Positions 1 to 8,015 of a stretch of DNA of 30,051 nt are shown here, one piece after another (position 1 is the first letter of the stretch; each line of letters starts with the position of its first letter). The stretch is from positions 1 to 30,051 of the forward strand of contig CAMPBT010000012.1 of assembly GCA_946641515.1 (NCBI GenBank). The letters run 5' to 3'. A program made the translations under genes and the position numbers. This DNA is from UBA3210 sp002363635. Its GTDB lineage: Bacteria; Bacillota_I; Bacilli_A; RFN20; CAG-449. The notes under the pieces were generated by a model that did not search any database, had not been told where the DNA came from, and was given only the letters and a program-made list of their open reading frames with translations.

Positions 1-536
1 GCAAAGCATTAATCTTAGCTAATTTAATATTAGATAGCCAAGAATATTATCCAAGAAGCTACATCAGCCAAGAATTTAAACATAATGGTGGTAATGGTTA
101 TGCTAATAATTATGCATTATCTGAAATTAGAAAGTTCTTAAATGAAGATTTCTATAATACTGCATTCAACGAGTTACAAAAGGCATTAATTGAAACCATA
201 ACAGTAGATAATAGTGCATCCTCAACAGGTCAAAGTACAAATGAGTATGCTTGTGATGACACACGAGATAAAATGTTCTTGCTATCTTATAGTGAAGTAA
301 ATGATAGTAACTATGGATTGACTAATTTTTCAGTAAGAAAAGCTCAAGGCTCTGACTATGCTAAGTGTCAAGGTTTATATGTAAGTGCTAATAAGAACAG
401 TTATTGGTGGCTGCGTTCGCCTATGTACATTGATGCTGACAACGCTTATTACGTCATTGACGATGGCCGTATCTTCGATTACATGGTCGACTACACTTGC
501 AGCGGCGTCCGTCCAGCTTGTTGGATTAAACTGTAA
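1..536 (+). CDS. DUF6273-domain protein, 3' part only
   Basis: The reading frame is open from the left edge (first full codon at base 3) to TAA at 534-536, giving about 177 residues; the start lies outside the window. The C-terminus has the pattern of DUF6273 domains: an early LSEIRKFLNEDFY segment, a mid DKMFLLSYSEV segment, then YWWLRSP, and GVRPACWIKL as the last residues. DUF6273 domains are usually found at the end of secreted or surface proteins of gut Bacillota; their function is unknown. Codon use is like the surrounding genes except for a GC-richer stretch near 410-520 (cgttcgcct, gacgatggccgt), which codes the most conserved part. An intrinsic terminator follows at 566-605. The family call rests on motif recall; no signal peptide can be judged because the N-terminus is missing. 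Confidence 0.72.
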   Translation, partial: KALILANLILDSQEYYPRSYISQEFKHNGGNGYANNYALSEIRKFLNEDFYNTAFNELQKALIETITVDNSASSTGQSTNEYACDDTRDKMFLLSYSEVNDSNYGLTNFSVRKAQGSDYAKCQGLYVSANKNSYWWLRSPMYIDADNAYYVIDDGRIFDYMVDYTCSGVRPACWIKL

Positions 537-565
537 TAATAGCACAATATAGCTAATTAAAGACT

Positions 566-605
566 AAAAAAAGACTTAATTCAAAATGAGTTAGGTCTTT
601 TTTTT
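566..605 (+). terminator. Intrinsic terminator of the DUF6273 gene
   Basis: AAAGACTTA (570-578) pairs with TAGGTCTTT (592-600) in a 9-bp stem with one G-U pair, followed by a run of T to 605. It lies 30 bases after the stop codon. Confidence 0.75.
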
Positions 606-611
606 GCTAGA

Positions 612-652
612 GCATAAAAAATATCCGTAAGATTTACCTACGGATATTTATA
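612..652 (-). terminator. Terminator of ackA
   Basis: AAATATCCGTA (619-629) and TACGGATATTT (639-649) form a perfect 11-bp stem with a 9-base loop just past the ackA stop codon. Read on the minus strand the stem runs into a short T tract. Together with the hairpin at 566-605 it separates two convergent transcripts. Confidence 0.65.
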
Positions 653-654
653 AG

Positions 655-1851
655 CTATTTAATGTTTAATATAGAAACACAATCTCTAGCAATCATAACT
701 TCTTCATCAGTTGGAATAACTGCTACTTGGATTTTTGAGTCCTTTGTTGAGATTAAGCCTTCTTTACCAAATCTCATTTCTTGGTTTAGATCTTCTGAAT
801 ATTCAACACCTAATGCTTCTTTGATGTTGTCGAGAACTTTTGCTCTGTACATTGGAGCGTTTTCACCGACACCTGCAGAGAAGATAAGTAAATCACAACC
901 GCCGAGTCTTACATAGTATTGACCAATGTAGTCAGCAATTCTTCTTGCATATAATTGAATAGCAAGGATTGCTCTCTTATCGCCATTGTTTGCAGCAGCT
1001 TCAACGTCTCTAGTATCGTTTGAAACACCTGAAACCCCAAGAATACCTGATTTCTTATTTAATTCTTGGAAAACTTCTTCTGATGATTTACCAGTTACTT
1101 TAACAATTTCATTAAATACTGATGGATCCATATCACCAGAACGTGTACCCATCATGATTCCTCCAAGTGGAGTTAAGCCCATTGATGTAGCAACACATTT
1201 GCCATCTTTAACAGCTGTAATTGAAGCACCTGAACCAATGTGGCAAATAATCATTTTATTTTGTCCTGGTTTTAAATAAGATGCACCAGCTTGTGATAAG
1301 TATAAGTGTGAAGTACCGTGAGCACCATATCTTCTAATACCATATTTTTCATAGTATTCATAGTTGATAGGGAATAAGTAGTCTTGTGGTTCCATTGTCT
1401 GGTGGAATGCTGTATCGAATACTGCAATCTGACCAACGTTTGGTAATGCTTTCTTAAATGCTCTAAAGCCAATTAAGTGAGCAGCATTGTGTAATGGAGC
1501 AAGTGGTATTAATGATTCAATCTTCTTTTCTGTATCAGCGTTGAATTCAACAGAATGAGAGAAGTAAGAACCACCTTGAACAATACGGTGACCAATACCT
1601 TTAATTTCATCTAATGATTTGACGATTCCTTCGTCTACTAATGCTTCGAGTAACATTTCTACTGCTAAAGCATGATCTGGGATAGAGCAAATTGTTTCAG
1701 TCTTTTCGCCGTTATACTTGTATGAGAAGATAGCGTCTTCGTGACCAATTCTTTCTGCAATACCTGAGCAGATTACTTTTTCTTCTGGCATTTCATAAAG
1801 CTTAAACTTTAATGAAGATGAGCCAGCATTTACTGCCATAATTTTTGCCAT
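655..1851 (-). CDS. ackA: Acetate kinase
   Basis: Acetate kinase makes ATP and acetate from acetyl phosphate and ADP, the last step of acetate fermentation in the cytoplasm. The 398-residue product has the usual full length. It opens with the phosphate-binding VNAGSSSLKFKL, and carries HGTSH in the middle, the catalytic-region GTRSGDMDPS, and FSAGVGENA near the end, all typical of the ASKHA-fold acetate kinases. The frame extends ten codons further upstream (to 1881), but the ATG at 1851 is preceded by GGAGGAAAG at the right distance and gives the family N-terminus MAKIMAVNAGSSS, so it was chosen. No phosphotransacetylase gene is adjacent. A sigma-A-like promoter lies at 1886-1914 and a terminator at 612-652, so it is probably transcribed alone. 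Confidence 0.97.
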   Translation of the reverse strand: MAKIMAVNAGSSSLKFKLYEMPEEKVICSGIAERIGHEDAIFSYKYNGEKTETICSIPDHALAVEMLLEALVDEGIVKSLDEIKGIGHRIVQGGSYFSHSVEFNADTEKKIESLIPLAPLHNAAHLIGFRAFKKALPNVGQIAVFDTAFHQTMEPQDYLFPINYEYYEKYGIRRYGAHGTSHLYLSQAGASYLKPGQNKMIICHIGSGASITAVKDGKCVATSMGLTPLGGIMMGTRSGDMDPSVFNEIVKVTGKSSEEVFQELNKKSGILGVSGVSNDTRDVEAAANNGDKRAILAIQLYARRIADYIGQYYVRLGGCDLLIFSAGVGENAPMYRAKVLDNIKEALGVEYSEDLNQEMRFGKEGLISTKDSKIQVAVIPTDEEVMIARDCVSILNIK

Positions 1852-1885
1852 AAATTTTCTTTCCTCCAAAAAATTTAACAAATTT

Positions 1886-1914
1886 ATTTTAAATTAATTG
1901 GGTGATATATTCAA
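1886..1914 (-). promoter_or_regulatory. ackA promoter
   Basis: On the minus strand TTGAAT (1909-1914) is followed after exactly 17 bases by TAAAAT (1886-1891), a near-consensus sigma-A pair. Transcription would start about 25-30 bases before the ackA start codon, leaving room for its GGAGG site. Confidence 0.62.
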
Positions 1915-1934
1915 CCTTTTAGATGAATTCATAG

Positions 1935-1946
1935 CATTACGTAATG
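1935..1946. promoter_or_regulatory. 12-bp palindrome upstream of the ackA promoter
   Basis: CATTACGTAATG is a perfect palindrome about 20 bp upstream of the ackA -35 box, a plausible activator or repressor site. Its binding protein is unknown and a chance origin in AT-rich DNA cannot be excluded. Confidence 0.25.
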
Positions 1947-2199
1947 TGTTTTAAACTCAAATAAAACTATTGTTGTTCTTTAATTTTAAAAATAGGAGTT
2001 ATATTTGACTAAAATCTATATTTATAACAAAAAATAAAAATTATTTTAAGCTTTTATTTTTGTACTCAACGCATAATTTTTAAAAAGTTAATCTTGACTC
2101 ATATTTTAGATAATTTTGTAGTAAAAACTCTAAATATGAATTTGTTCGTTTATAGAGAAACCCTCTTAAAAAGAAAACAAAATTGAACTATTTATTTAA

Positions 2200-2227
2200 A
2201 ATTGTTAATGTAACAAACGTAACAATT
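2200..2227. promoter_or_regulatory. Inverted repeat upstream of glgBP
   Basis: AATTGTTA (2200-2207) and TAACAATT (2220-2227) are perfect 8-bp arms around 12 bases. It lies about 180 bp before glgB and could be an operator for the glycogen genes; no regulator is assigned and it does not fit the cre consensus. Confidence 0.22.
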
Positions 2228-2409
2228 AATTATCAAAAAATGGCCGAAATATTTAAAAAAGTGTTATTTTTGAACAAATCAGTTAATTTTTGAGTTGAAA
2301 TAGCCAAAATTCTCCTAAAAACAAAAAATATAATTGTAAAATTATATACTTTAATGAATCGTTTTGTTAAAATTATTACATATAAATAATGAATAATAGG
2401 AGGTAAGAT

Positions 2410-4368
2410 ATGGCTTACGGACTACTTTATGACTTTTTATACGGACAAACTATAGAAGCTTTTAATTATTTCGGCGCACACTTCTGTAGAATTGACGGAC
2501 AAGACGGAGTCATCTTTAGAGTTTATGCTCCAATGGCAAAAGCCGTATCACTAATCGGGGAATTCAACTCATGGGACCCAAGAGTCCATCAAATGAGTAG
2601 AGTCGAAGAAAGCGGTGTTTACGAAATCTTTGTCCCAGGAGTACAGCAATATCAATCATATAAGTATCATATCCTTACTTGTAATGATGAATGGGTTGAT
2701 AAAGCTGATCCATTTGCATTCTTAGCAGAATTAAAACCAGGCAGCTGCTCAAGAACATTTGAAATTAATAATTTTGCTTGGCACGATAATGATTGGCTAA
2801 AACAAAGAGATAGAAACTTTGATAAACCTGTTTCAATTTATGAAATGCATTTAGGTTCTTGGCTTGGTATGCGTGATGGTAGATATTTGTCTTACGAAGA
2901 AATTGCTGATTATTTAATTCCTTATATTAAAGACAATGGTTTTACTCATGTAGAATTTATGCCTTTAACTCAATATCCTTTTGATGGATCGTGGGGATAT
3001 CAAGCAACTGGTTTCTACGCAGTTGATTCTAGATATGGAAATCCTTTCCAATTAATGAGTTTAGTCGATAGATTACACCAGGCTGGTATTGGGGTAATTC
3101 TTGACTTTGTTGTTGTTCATTTTGCCACTGACCCATTTGGTCTATGCAAATTTGATGGCACAAATTTATATGAAGGACAAGGAACTAGTGAACGTTCTCA
3201 ATGGGGTTCATACATGTTTGATTTAGGCAAAGATCCAGTTAGATCTTTCTTAATGTCCAGCGTCAACTATTTCATTTCATACTTCCATTTTGATGGCATT
3301 AGATTTGATGCTATTTCAAACGTTATTTATTATGATGGAGATTCTTCTAGAGGAGAAAATTCATACGCGATTGAATTTATTAAGAGATTAAATGGCAAGA
3401 TACATTTATTCCATCCAGATGTCATGTTAATTGCAGAAGATTCTTCTGCTTATTCAGGGGTCACTAGACCTCTTGAATATGGAGGACTTGGCTTTGACTA
3501 TAAGTGGGACTTAGGATGGATGAACGATACTCTTAAGTATTATGGTAAAGACCCTATTTATAGGAAATACCATCATCATCAATTAACTTTCTCAATGGCA
3601 TATTTCTATTCAGATAATTTTATGCTTCCTTTATCTCATGATGAAGTAGTTCACGGTAAAGGAACTATCATCAATAAGATGTGGGGCAATTACGATCAGA
3701 AATTTGCACAAATTCGTAACTTATATACTTACCAATGGGCTCACCCTGGTAAGAAATTAAATTTCATGGGTAATGAACTTGGTTCATTTGATGAATGGAA
3801 TGAAACTAAATCACTTCCTTGGAATTTAAAAACATTCCCAATTCACGATTCAGTTTCTCGTCTTGTCAGAGACTTGAACTTAATCTATAGAAGCGAAAAG
3901 GCTATGTATTTCGAAGAACATAATCCTAGCCACTTCCAATGGTTAATGGCAGATAATACAGAACAGTCTATTTATTGCTTCAAACGTACTGTTGGAGATG
4001 AAACATTAGTCTTCCTCTTCAATATGACTCCATATTTCTATGGACAGTACGATATCGGTGTTGATGAACCAGGTGAATACATCGAAATCTTTAACTCTGA
4101 TAAAGATGTATATCATGGTAATAACCAATATAATGGCGCTCCACTATGGACACAAGAAAGCTGGTGTTTCAACCAAAGATATAAACTTACTATAAAGATT
4201 GCTTCATTCGGGGCTATGATCTTTAAACATGTGAAACCACATGAAGAACCTGTTAAGCAGGTAGAAACAGTTTCTACTGAAAAAGTAGAAGAAGTTATAG
4301 CAGAAAAAAATGTAACTGCAAAAAAGAAAACAGTTACTAGATCTAAAAAATCTAACAAGAAAAATTAA
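2410..4368 (+). CDS. glgB: 1,4-alpha-glucan branching enzyme
   Basis: This GH13 enzyme cuts alpha-1,4 glucan chains and re-attaches them through alpha-1,6 bonds, making glycogen branches. An N-terminal CBM48-like domain (about residues 30-120, with LIGEFNSWDP) precedes the catalytic barrel. Seen in order: GSWGYQATGFYAVDSRYG (193-210), DFVVVHF (region I, 232-238), DGIRFDA with the expected nucleophile D300, IAEDSS with the expected acid E343, and LSHDEVVHG (region IV, 408-416). A C-terminal beta domain ends near residue 610. The last 40 or so residues are an extra charged tail rich in Lys, Glu, Thr and Val, ending in KKSNKKN. It starts 10 bases after AGGAGG and is separated by 10 bases from glgP, with which it forms an operon. 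No glgC or glgA is in the window. Confidence 0.95.
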   Translation: MAYGLLYDFLYGQTIEAFNYFGAHFCRIDGQDGVIFRVYAPMAKAVSLIGEFNSWDPRVHQMSRVEESGVYEIFVPGVQQYQSYKYHILTCNDEWVDKADPFAFLAELKPGSCSRTFEINNFAWHDNDWLKQRDRNFDKPVSIYEMHLGSWLGMRDGRYLSYEEIADYLIPYIKDNGFTHVEFMPLTQYPFDGSWGYQATGFYAVDSRYGNPFQLMSLVDRLHQAGIGVILDFVVVHFATDPFGLCKFDGTNLYEGQGTSERSQWGSYMFDLGKDPVRSFLMSSVNYFISYFHFDGIRFDAISNVIYYDGDSSRGENSYAIEFIKRLNGKIHLFHPDVMLIAEDSSAYSGVTRPLEYGGLGFDYKWDLGWMNDTLKYYGKDPIYRKYHHHQLTFSMAYFYSDNFMLPLSHDEVVHGKGTIINKMWGNYDQKFAQIRNLYTYQWAHPGKKLNFMGNELGSFDEWNETKSLPWNLKTFPIHDSVSRLVRDLNLIYRSEKAMYFEEHNPSHFQWLMADNTEQSIYCFKRTVGDETLVFLFNMTPYFYGQYDIGVDEPGEYIEIFNSDKDVYHGNNQYNGAPLWTQESWCFNQRYKLTIKIASFGAMIFKHVKPHEEPVKQVETVSTEKVEEVIAEKNVTAKKKTVTRSKKSNKKN

Positions 4369-4378
4369 GGAGGATAAA

Positions 4379-6784
4379 ATGTTTACAAACAAAGAAACTT
4401 TCAAAGAAGAGTTTAAAAAGAGAGTTGTCGAAAAATACGGGGTTGACTATAAGCGCGCTCACATTACAGAACTTTATGATGTTCTTGGCACTATGGTCAG
4501 AGACTACTCAGCAGAAGATTGGAAAAATTCTAAAGATATCGTTACAGAAAAACATGAAAAACAATTAGTTTATTTTTCAATGGAATTCTTAATCGGTAGA
4601 TTACTTGTTAACAATATGCAGAACTTAGGTATCTACAATGTTGCACGTGATGGATTAAAAGAATTAGGCATCGATATCAACAAATTAGAAGATCAAGAAT
4701 CAGATGCAGGACTTGGTAACGGCGGTTTAGGTAGACTTGCTGCTTGTTTCCTTGATTCAATTGCTTCTTTAGGTTATCCAGGACACGGAAACTGTATCCG
4801 TTATGAATACGGCTTCTTCAAACAAAAAATTGTTGATGGCCAACAAGTTGAAGTTCCAGATCAGTGGTTAGCAAACCCATATGTTTGGGAAATTAAAAAA
4901 CCAAAGCATGCAGTAGAAGTTAAATTCTATGGTCAAGCTGAAACATATCAAGATGTTGATGGTTGTATCCGTTCAAGAACTGTCAATGCTATGTGTGTTA
5001 AAGCAGTTCCATATGATGTACCAGTTATTGGTTACAGAAACCATGTAGTTAATACATTAAGACTTTGGTCAGCAGAACCATCAGAAGAAAATTTACCTTC
5101 TAACTTATCATTCGCTGAATACTTACAGTCATTAAAAGAATTATGCCACGGTTTATACCCAGATGATTCAACTGAACACGGTCGTATCTTAAGATTAAGA
5201 CAACAGTACTTCTTAGTTTCTGCTGGTTTACAATCAACAATTAGAAGCCACTTAAGAAAAGAAGGTACATTAAACAACTTATGTGAAAAGACTGTCTTCC
5301 AGTTAAATGATACTCACCCAATTCTTTCTATCCCAGAACTCATGAGATTACTCATGGATGAACACGGATTTGGTTGGGATGAAGCATGGTATCAAGTAAC
5401 TCACATGATGGCATACACAAACCATACAATCATGGCAGAAGCTTTAGAAAAATGGCCAGTACATTATGTTTCTAACTTACTTCCACGTGTATATATGATT
5501 ATTGAAGAAATCAATAGACGTGTCATTTTAGATTTAAGAGCAAAAGGTTATGATGATAACTTCATTAACTCAGTCAAGATTATCAAAGATGGTATGATTC
5601 ATATGACAAATCTTGCTATCCATACAGTATTCTCAGTTAACGGGGTTGCAAAATTACACACACAGATTTGCTGTGAAGATACATTCAAAGAATTCTACCA
5701 ATTATATCCAGAAAAATTCAACAACAAGACAAATGGTGTTACACACAGAAGATGGTTTGTTTGTGCAAACCCAGAATATGCTGATTTAGTTTCATCTAAG
5801 ATTGGTGATTCATGGATTACAAACCCAGATGAATTAGAAAAATTTGCAAAATTTGCTGATGATAAGAAGGTTCAAGAAAGATTCTTAGAAATCAAGAAAG
5901 CAAATAAAGTTAAACTTGCTCAGTATGTAAAAGAACACAATGGCATTGATATTGATGTAGATTCAATCTTTGATGTTCAAATCAAGAGATTACATGCTTA
6001 TAAGAGACAGTTAATGAACTTATTTAGAATCATCTATTTCTACAATAGAATGAAAGAAGATCCATCATTCAGAATTGCACCTCATACATATATCTTTGGC
6101 GCAAAAGCTGCTCCTTCATACTATTTAGCAAAGAAGATTATTGAATTAATCAACAAGGTTGCAGATAAAGTTAATAACGATCCAGAAATTTCAAAATATA
6201 TGAAGATTGTCTTCATTGAAAACTATGGTGTATCTTCAGCAGAAGTTATTATCCCAGCAGCAGATGTTTCAGAACAAATTTCTACAGCAGGTAAAGAAGC
6301 TTCAGGTACATCTAACATGAAATTCATGGTCAACGGTGCTTTAACACTTGGTACTCTTGATGGGGCGAACGTTGAAATCGACCAATTAGTAGGTTCAGAT
6401 AACGACGTAATCTTCGGTTTACGCACACCTGAAATTGAAGCATTAAGAAGAGATGGTTCATATTCTCCTTGGGATGTATATAACCAAGATGCAGACGTTA
6501 AGAAGATTATGGATTCATTAGTAGATGGCACATGGTCATATAACCACGATGAATTCAAAGTTATCTTTGATGAAGTTATGTATAGAAATGATGAATATTT
6601 CATCTTAAAAGATTTACCATTATATATTGAAGCATCACTTAAGATGGATAAAAAATACCAAGACAAGTATGCTTGGGCAAAATCTTGCTTAATTAATACT
6701 GCAAAATTCGGTTATTTCTCATCAGATCGTACAATCAACGATTACGTTAGAGATATCTGGCATTTAAAGAAAATTACAAAATAA
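4379..6784 (+). CDS. glgP: Glycogen/alpha-glucan phosphorylase
   Basis: The enzyme releases glucose-1-phosphate from glycogen or maltodextrin ends using phosphate and pyridoxal phosphate. The 801-residue length matches bacterial GlgP. Family motifs are clear: YFSMEFLIGR near residue 62, AGLGNGGLGRLAACFLDS near 108, QLNDTHP near 310, TNHT near 345, VQIKRLHAYKRQ near 533, and the PLP-site motif EASGTSNMKF with the Schiff-base lysine at K648, followed by NGALTLGTLDGANVEI. The start follows TAAGGAGGATAAA, where the ribosome site overlaps the end of glgB. Pairing with glgB suggests that chain trimming and branching are co-expressed. A terminator follows directly at 6791-6821, so the operon ends here. 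Confidence 0.97.
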   Translation: MFTNKETFKEEFKKRVVEKYGVDYKRAHITELYDVLGTMVRDYSAEDWKNSKDIVTEKHEKQLVYFSMEFLIGRLLVNNMQNLGIYNVARDGLKELGIDINKLEDQESDAGLGNGGLGRLAACFLDSIASLGYPGHGNCIRYEYGFFKQKIVDGQQVEVPDQWLANPYVWEIKKPKHAVEVKFYGQAETYQDVDGCIRSRTVNAMCVKAVPYDVPVIGYRNHVVNTLRLWSAEPSEENLPSNLSFAEYLQSLKELCHGLYPDDSTEHGRILRLRQQYFLVSAGLQSTIRSHLRKEGTLNNLCEKTVFQLNDTHPILSIPELMRLLMDEHGFGWDEAWYQVTHMMAYTNHTIMAEALEKWPVHYVSNLLPRVYMIIEEINRRVILDLRAKGYDDNFINSVKIIKDGMIHMTNLAIHTVFSVNGVAKLHTQICCEDTFKEFYQLYPEKFNNKTNGVTHRRWFVCANPEYADLVSSKIGDSWITNPDELEKFAKFADDKKVQERFLEIKKANKVKLAQYVKEHNGIDIDVDSIFDVQIKRLHAYKRQLMNLFRIIYFYNRMKEDPSFRIAPHTYIFGAKAAPSYYLAKKIIELINKVADKVNNDPEISKYMKIVFIENYGVSSAEVIIPAADVSEQISTAGKEASGTSNMKFMVNGALTLGTLDGANVEIDQLVGSDNDVIFGLRTPEIEALRRDGSYSPWDVYNQDADVKKIMDSLVDGTWSYNHDEFKVIFDEVMYRNDEYFILKDLPLYIEASLKMDKKYQDKYAWAKSCLINTAKFGYFSSDRTINDYVRDIWHLKKITK

Positions 6785-6790
6785 TATTTT

Positions 6791-6821
6791 TGAGAATCCT
6801 TCGTAAGAGGGATTCTTTTTT
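6791..6821 (+). terminator. Terminator of the glgB-glgP operon
   Basis: AGAATCC and GGATTCT form a 7-bp stem, extended by weaker pairs, around TTCGTAAGAG-type loop bases, followed by six T. It begins 7 bases after the glgP stop. Confidence 0.75.
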
Positions 6822-7055
6822 AAACATAATATTGCCTCTTTTCATAATCATTGCAGCTGAATTGTGTTCTTATTTCAATAAGTCTTTAGAAAACTATGCT
6901 CTTATTCCATTATTTCTATTTATTGATTTTTTCAATGCTTTATCAAATTATCATTTTAAATTCAACGGTTTTGCAAAAAAATCAAACGCTATATTGTAAT
7001 TTGAATACTACAAATTAAAAAGAATTACATTATTATCAAAACCACGAAAACAACT

Positions 7056-7084
7056 AAAAAGGGGCATTTTGCCCCCCCTTTTAT
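7056..7084. terminator. Bidirectional GC-rich hairpin terminator
   Basis: GGGGC (7061-7065) and GCCCC (7071-7075) pair around ATTTT, with AAAAA before and CCCTTTT after. On the minus strand the stem is followed at once by TTTTT, so it may act as a second terminator for the minus-strand module or a barrier in both directions. Confidence 0.5.
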
Positions 7085-7149
7085 TAACAAATGAGGTGTT
7101 TTTATATTCCAAGCCTACTCTAATGAAGAGGCAAGACGTGGATGATATG

Positions 7150-7192
7150 AAAAAGTGCCATAAAGTCAGATATTATGAGAATTTATGGCACA
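7150..7192 (-). terminator. Terminator of the DUF3990 module
   Basis: GTGCCATAAA (7155-7164) and TTTATGGCAC (7182-7191) are perfect 10-bp arms with a 17-base loop. Read on the minus strand the stem is followed by TTTTT. It lies 23 bases beyond the stop codon of the minus-strand gene. Confidence 0.62.
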
Positions 7193-7214
7193 TTTAATAA
7201 TTTTGGAACAAATT

Positions 7215-8015
7215 TCATCGTATTATTTTATGTTTAAAATATTTTTCTTGAAAATTAACGTTCTTTTCTATTTCATCGTTAGAATACTCTTTATCATTAT
7301 TACATACCACTAATTTATCTTCATTATCATTAAGTCTATGAATTACTGCTATTACTTTACCTTCAAAGATTTTTACTGGTTTTTCTTCTCCTAAAATATA
7401 TGCATCTTGATATTCATTATCTAAAGTTTTTAATTCTTTTATATACCCATAATTTAATTGATATATTATTCCGTCATGATTAAATCCAATAGGTCGATCA
7501 ATATGTACTGTCACCTTTTTGTTTATTAATGAATTCACAGATTCTAGATAAATTAATCTTCGCATACAATCAAGACTCTTTTTTGAAATATCATTTTCAT
7601 AATTAATATTTTCCATCATTCTCTCAGCAGCTTGTACGATATCAAAAGTATGTCCTATATTATAGTGTTTAACTATTTCTCTAGCATTGAACAAATTATA
7701 TACGGTTTTACTGCTTAAATTATATTTAATAGAAAGGCATCTATAAATATAACCAATCCAAAACATTTGATCTTCAGTATATTTCGTTTTTCCATAATTG
7801 CTTACTCCAAACTCTTCATCAAGCAAATCAAACGTTTCTTCAGTAGAAATAGATTGGAAAAGGAAAGTCTGTTCATCAAAAGATTTAGCAATACTAGATA
7901 GCATGAATCTTCTAATAAAAATAGGAGAACTATATTTTGTCTTTTTTACAGAATTTTCAAAAATCTTAGCTTGTAATTGACACAATTTAATTTCAATAGA
8001 AGTTAATGGTTTCAT
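7215..8015 (-). CDS. Antitoxin-like protein with C-terminal inorganic-pyrophosphatase-like domain
   Basis: The 266 residues fall in two parts. Residues 1-135 are helical and resemble uncharacterised partner proteins of DUF3990 genes, with DEEFGVSNYGKTKYT and MFWIGYIYRC as the most recognisable segments. Residues about 164-262 resemble family I inorganic pyrophosphatases: HIDRPIG, YQLNYGYI (like HYPANYGFI), then D199-N-E201-YQ-D204 where classical enzymes have DGDPLD, then HRLNDNED with D230 and D233 near the expected acidic pair. Several metal-binding acids are therefore kept but the signature is altered, so catalysis is uncertain. The ATG overlaps the upstream stop by four bases (ATGA) and has its own AGGAGA site, implying coupled translation with the HTH-DUF3990 gene. 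Its role as antitoxin or modulator is inferred from that arrangement only. Confidence 0.8.
   Translation of the reverse strand: MKPLTSIEIKLCQLQAKIFENSVKKTKYSSPIFIRRFMLSSIAKSFDEQTFLFQSISTEETFDLLDEEFGVSNYGKTKYTEDQMFWIGYIYRCLSIKYNLSSKTVYNLFNAREIVKHYNIGHTFDIVQAAERMMENINYENDISKKSLDCMRRLIYLESVNSLINKKVTVHIDRPIGFNHDGIIYQLNYGYIKELKTLDNEYQDAYILGEEKPVKIFEGKVIAVIHRLNDNEDKLVVCNNDKEYSNDEIEKNVNFQEKYFKHKIIR

Larger units (their letters stand above)
1852..2409. other. AT-rich divergent control region between ackA and glgB
   Basis: No coding frame is credible here. It holds the ackA promoter and palindrome on the left and an inverted repeat at 2200-2227. The glgB ribosome site (AGGAGG, ending about 2403) lies at the right end. 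A TATACT at 2345-2350 could serve as a -10 for glgB but no convincing -35 is spaced from it. The rest is A/T-rich without further structure I can support. Confidence 0.5.
6785..7214. other. Intergenic stretch between convergent operons
   Basis: It contains three hairpins (6791-6821, 7056-7084, 7150-7192), two of which serve the operons that converge here. A 69-codon hydrophobic frame that begins with TTG at 6790 overlaps the first hairpin, has no ribosome site and was not called. The remaining bases, about 6822-7055 and 7085-7149, show nothing else I can support. Confidence 0.5.

Noticed and set aside
986..1472. Open frames on both strands inside ackA
   Set aside because: They lie within the secure acetate kinase gene and have no family features.
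2209..2224. TGTAACAAACGTAACA as a catabolite-control (cre) site
   Set aside because: Spacing and central CG do not fit the cre consensus, and the wider 8-bp inverted repeat explains the symmetry better.
5032..6666. Minus-strand open frames inside glgP
   Set aside because: Shadows of the phosphorylase frame, with no start signals or motifs.
6790..6999. 69-codon hydrophobic frame with a TTG start after glgP
   Set aside because: It begins inside the glgP terminator, has no ribosome site, and its hydrophobicity follows from T-rich sequence; no homologue is recalled.
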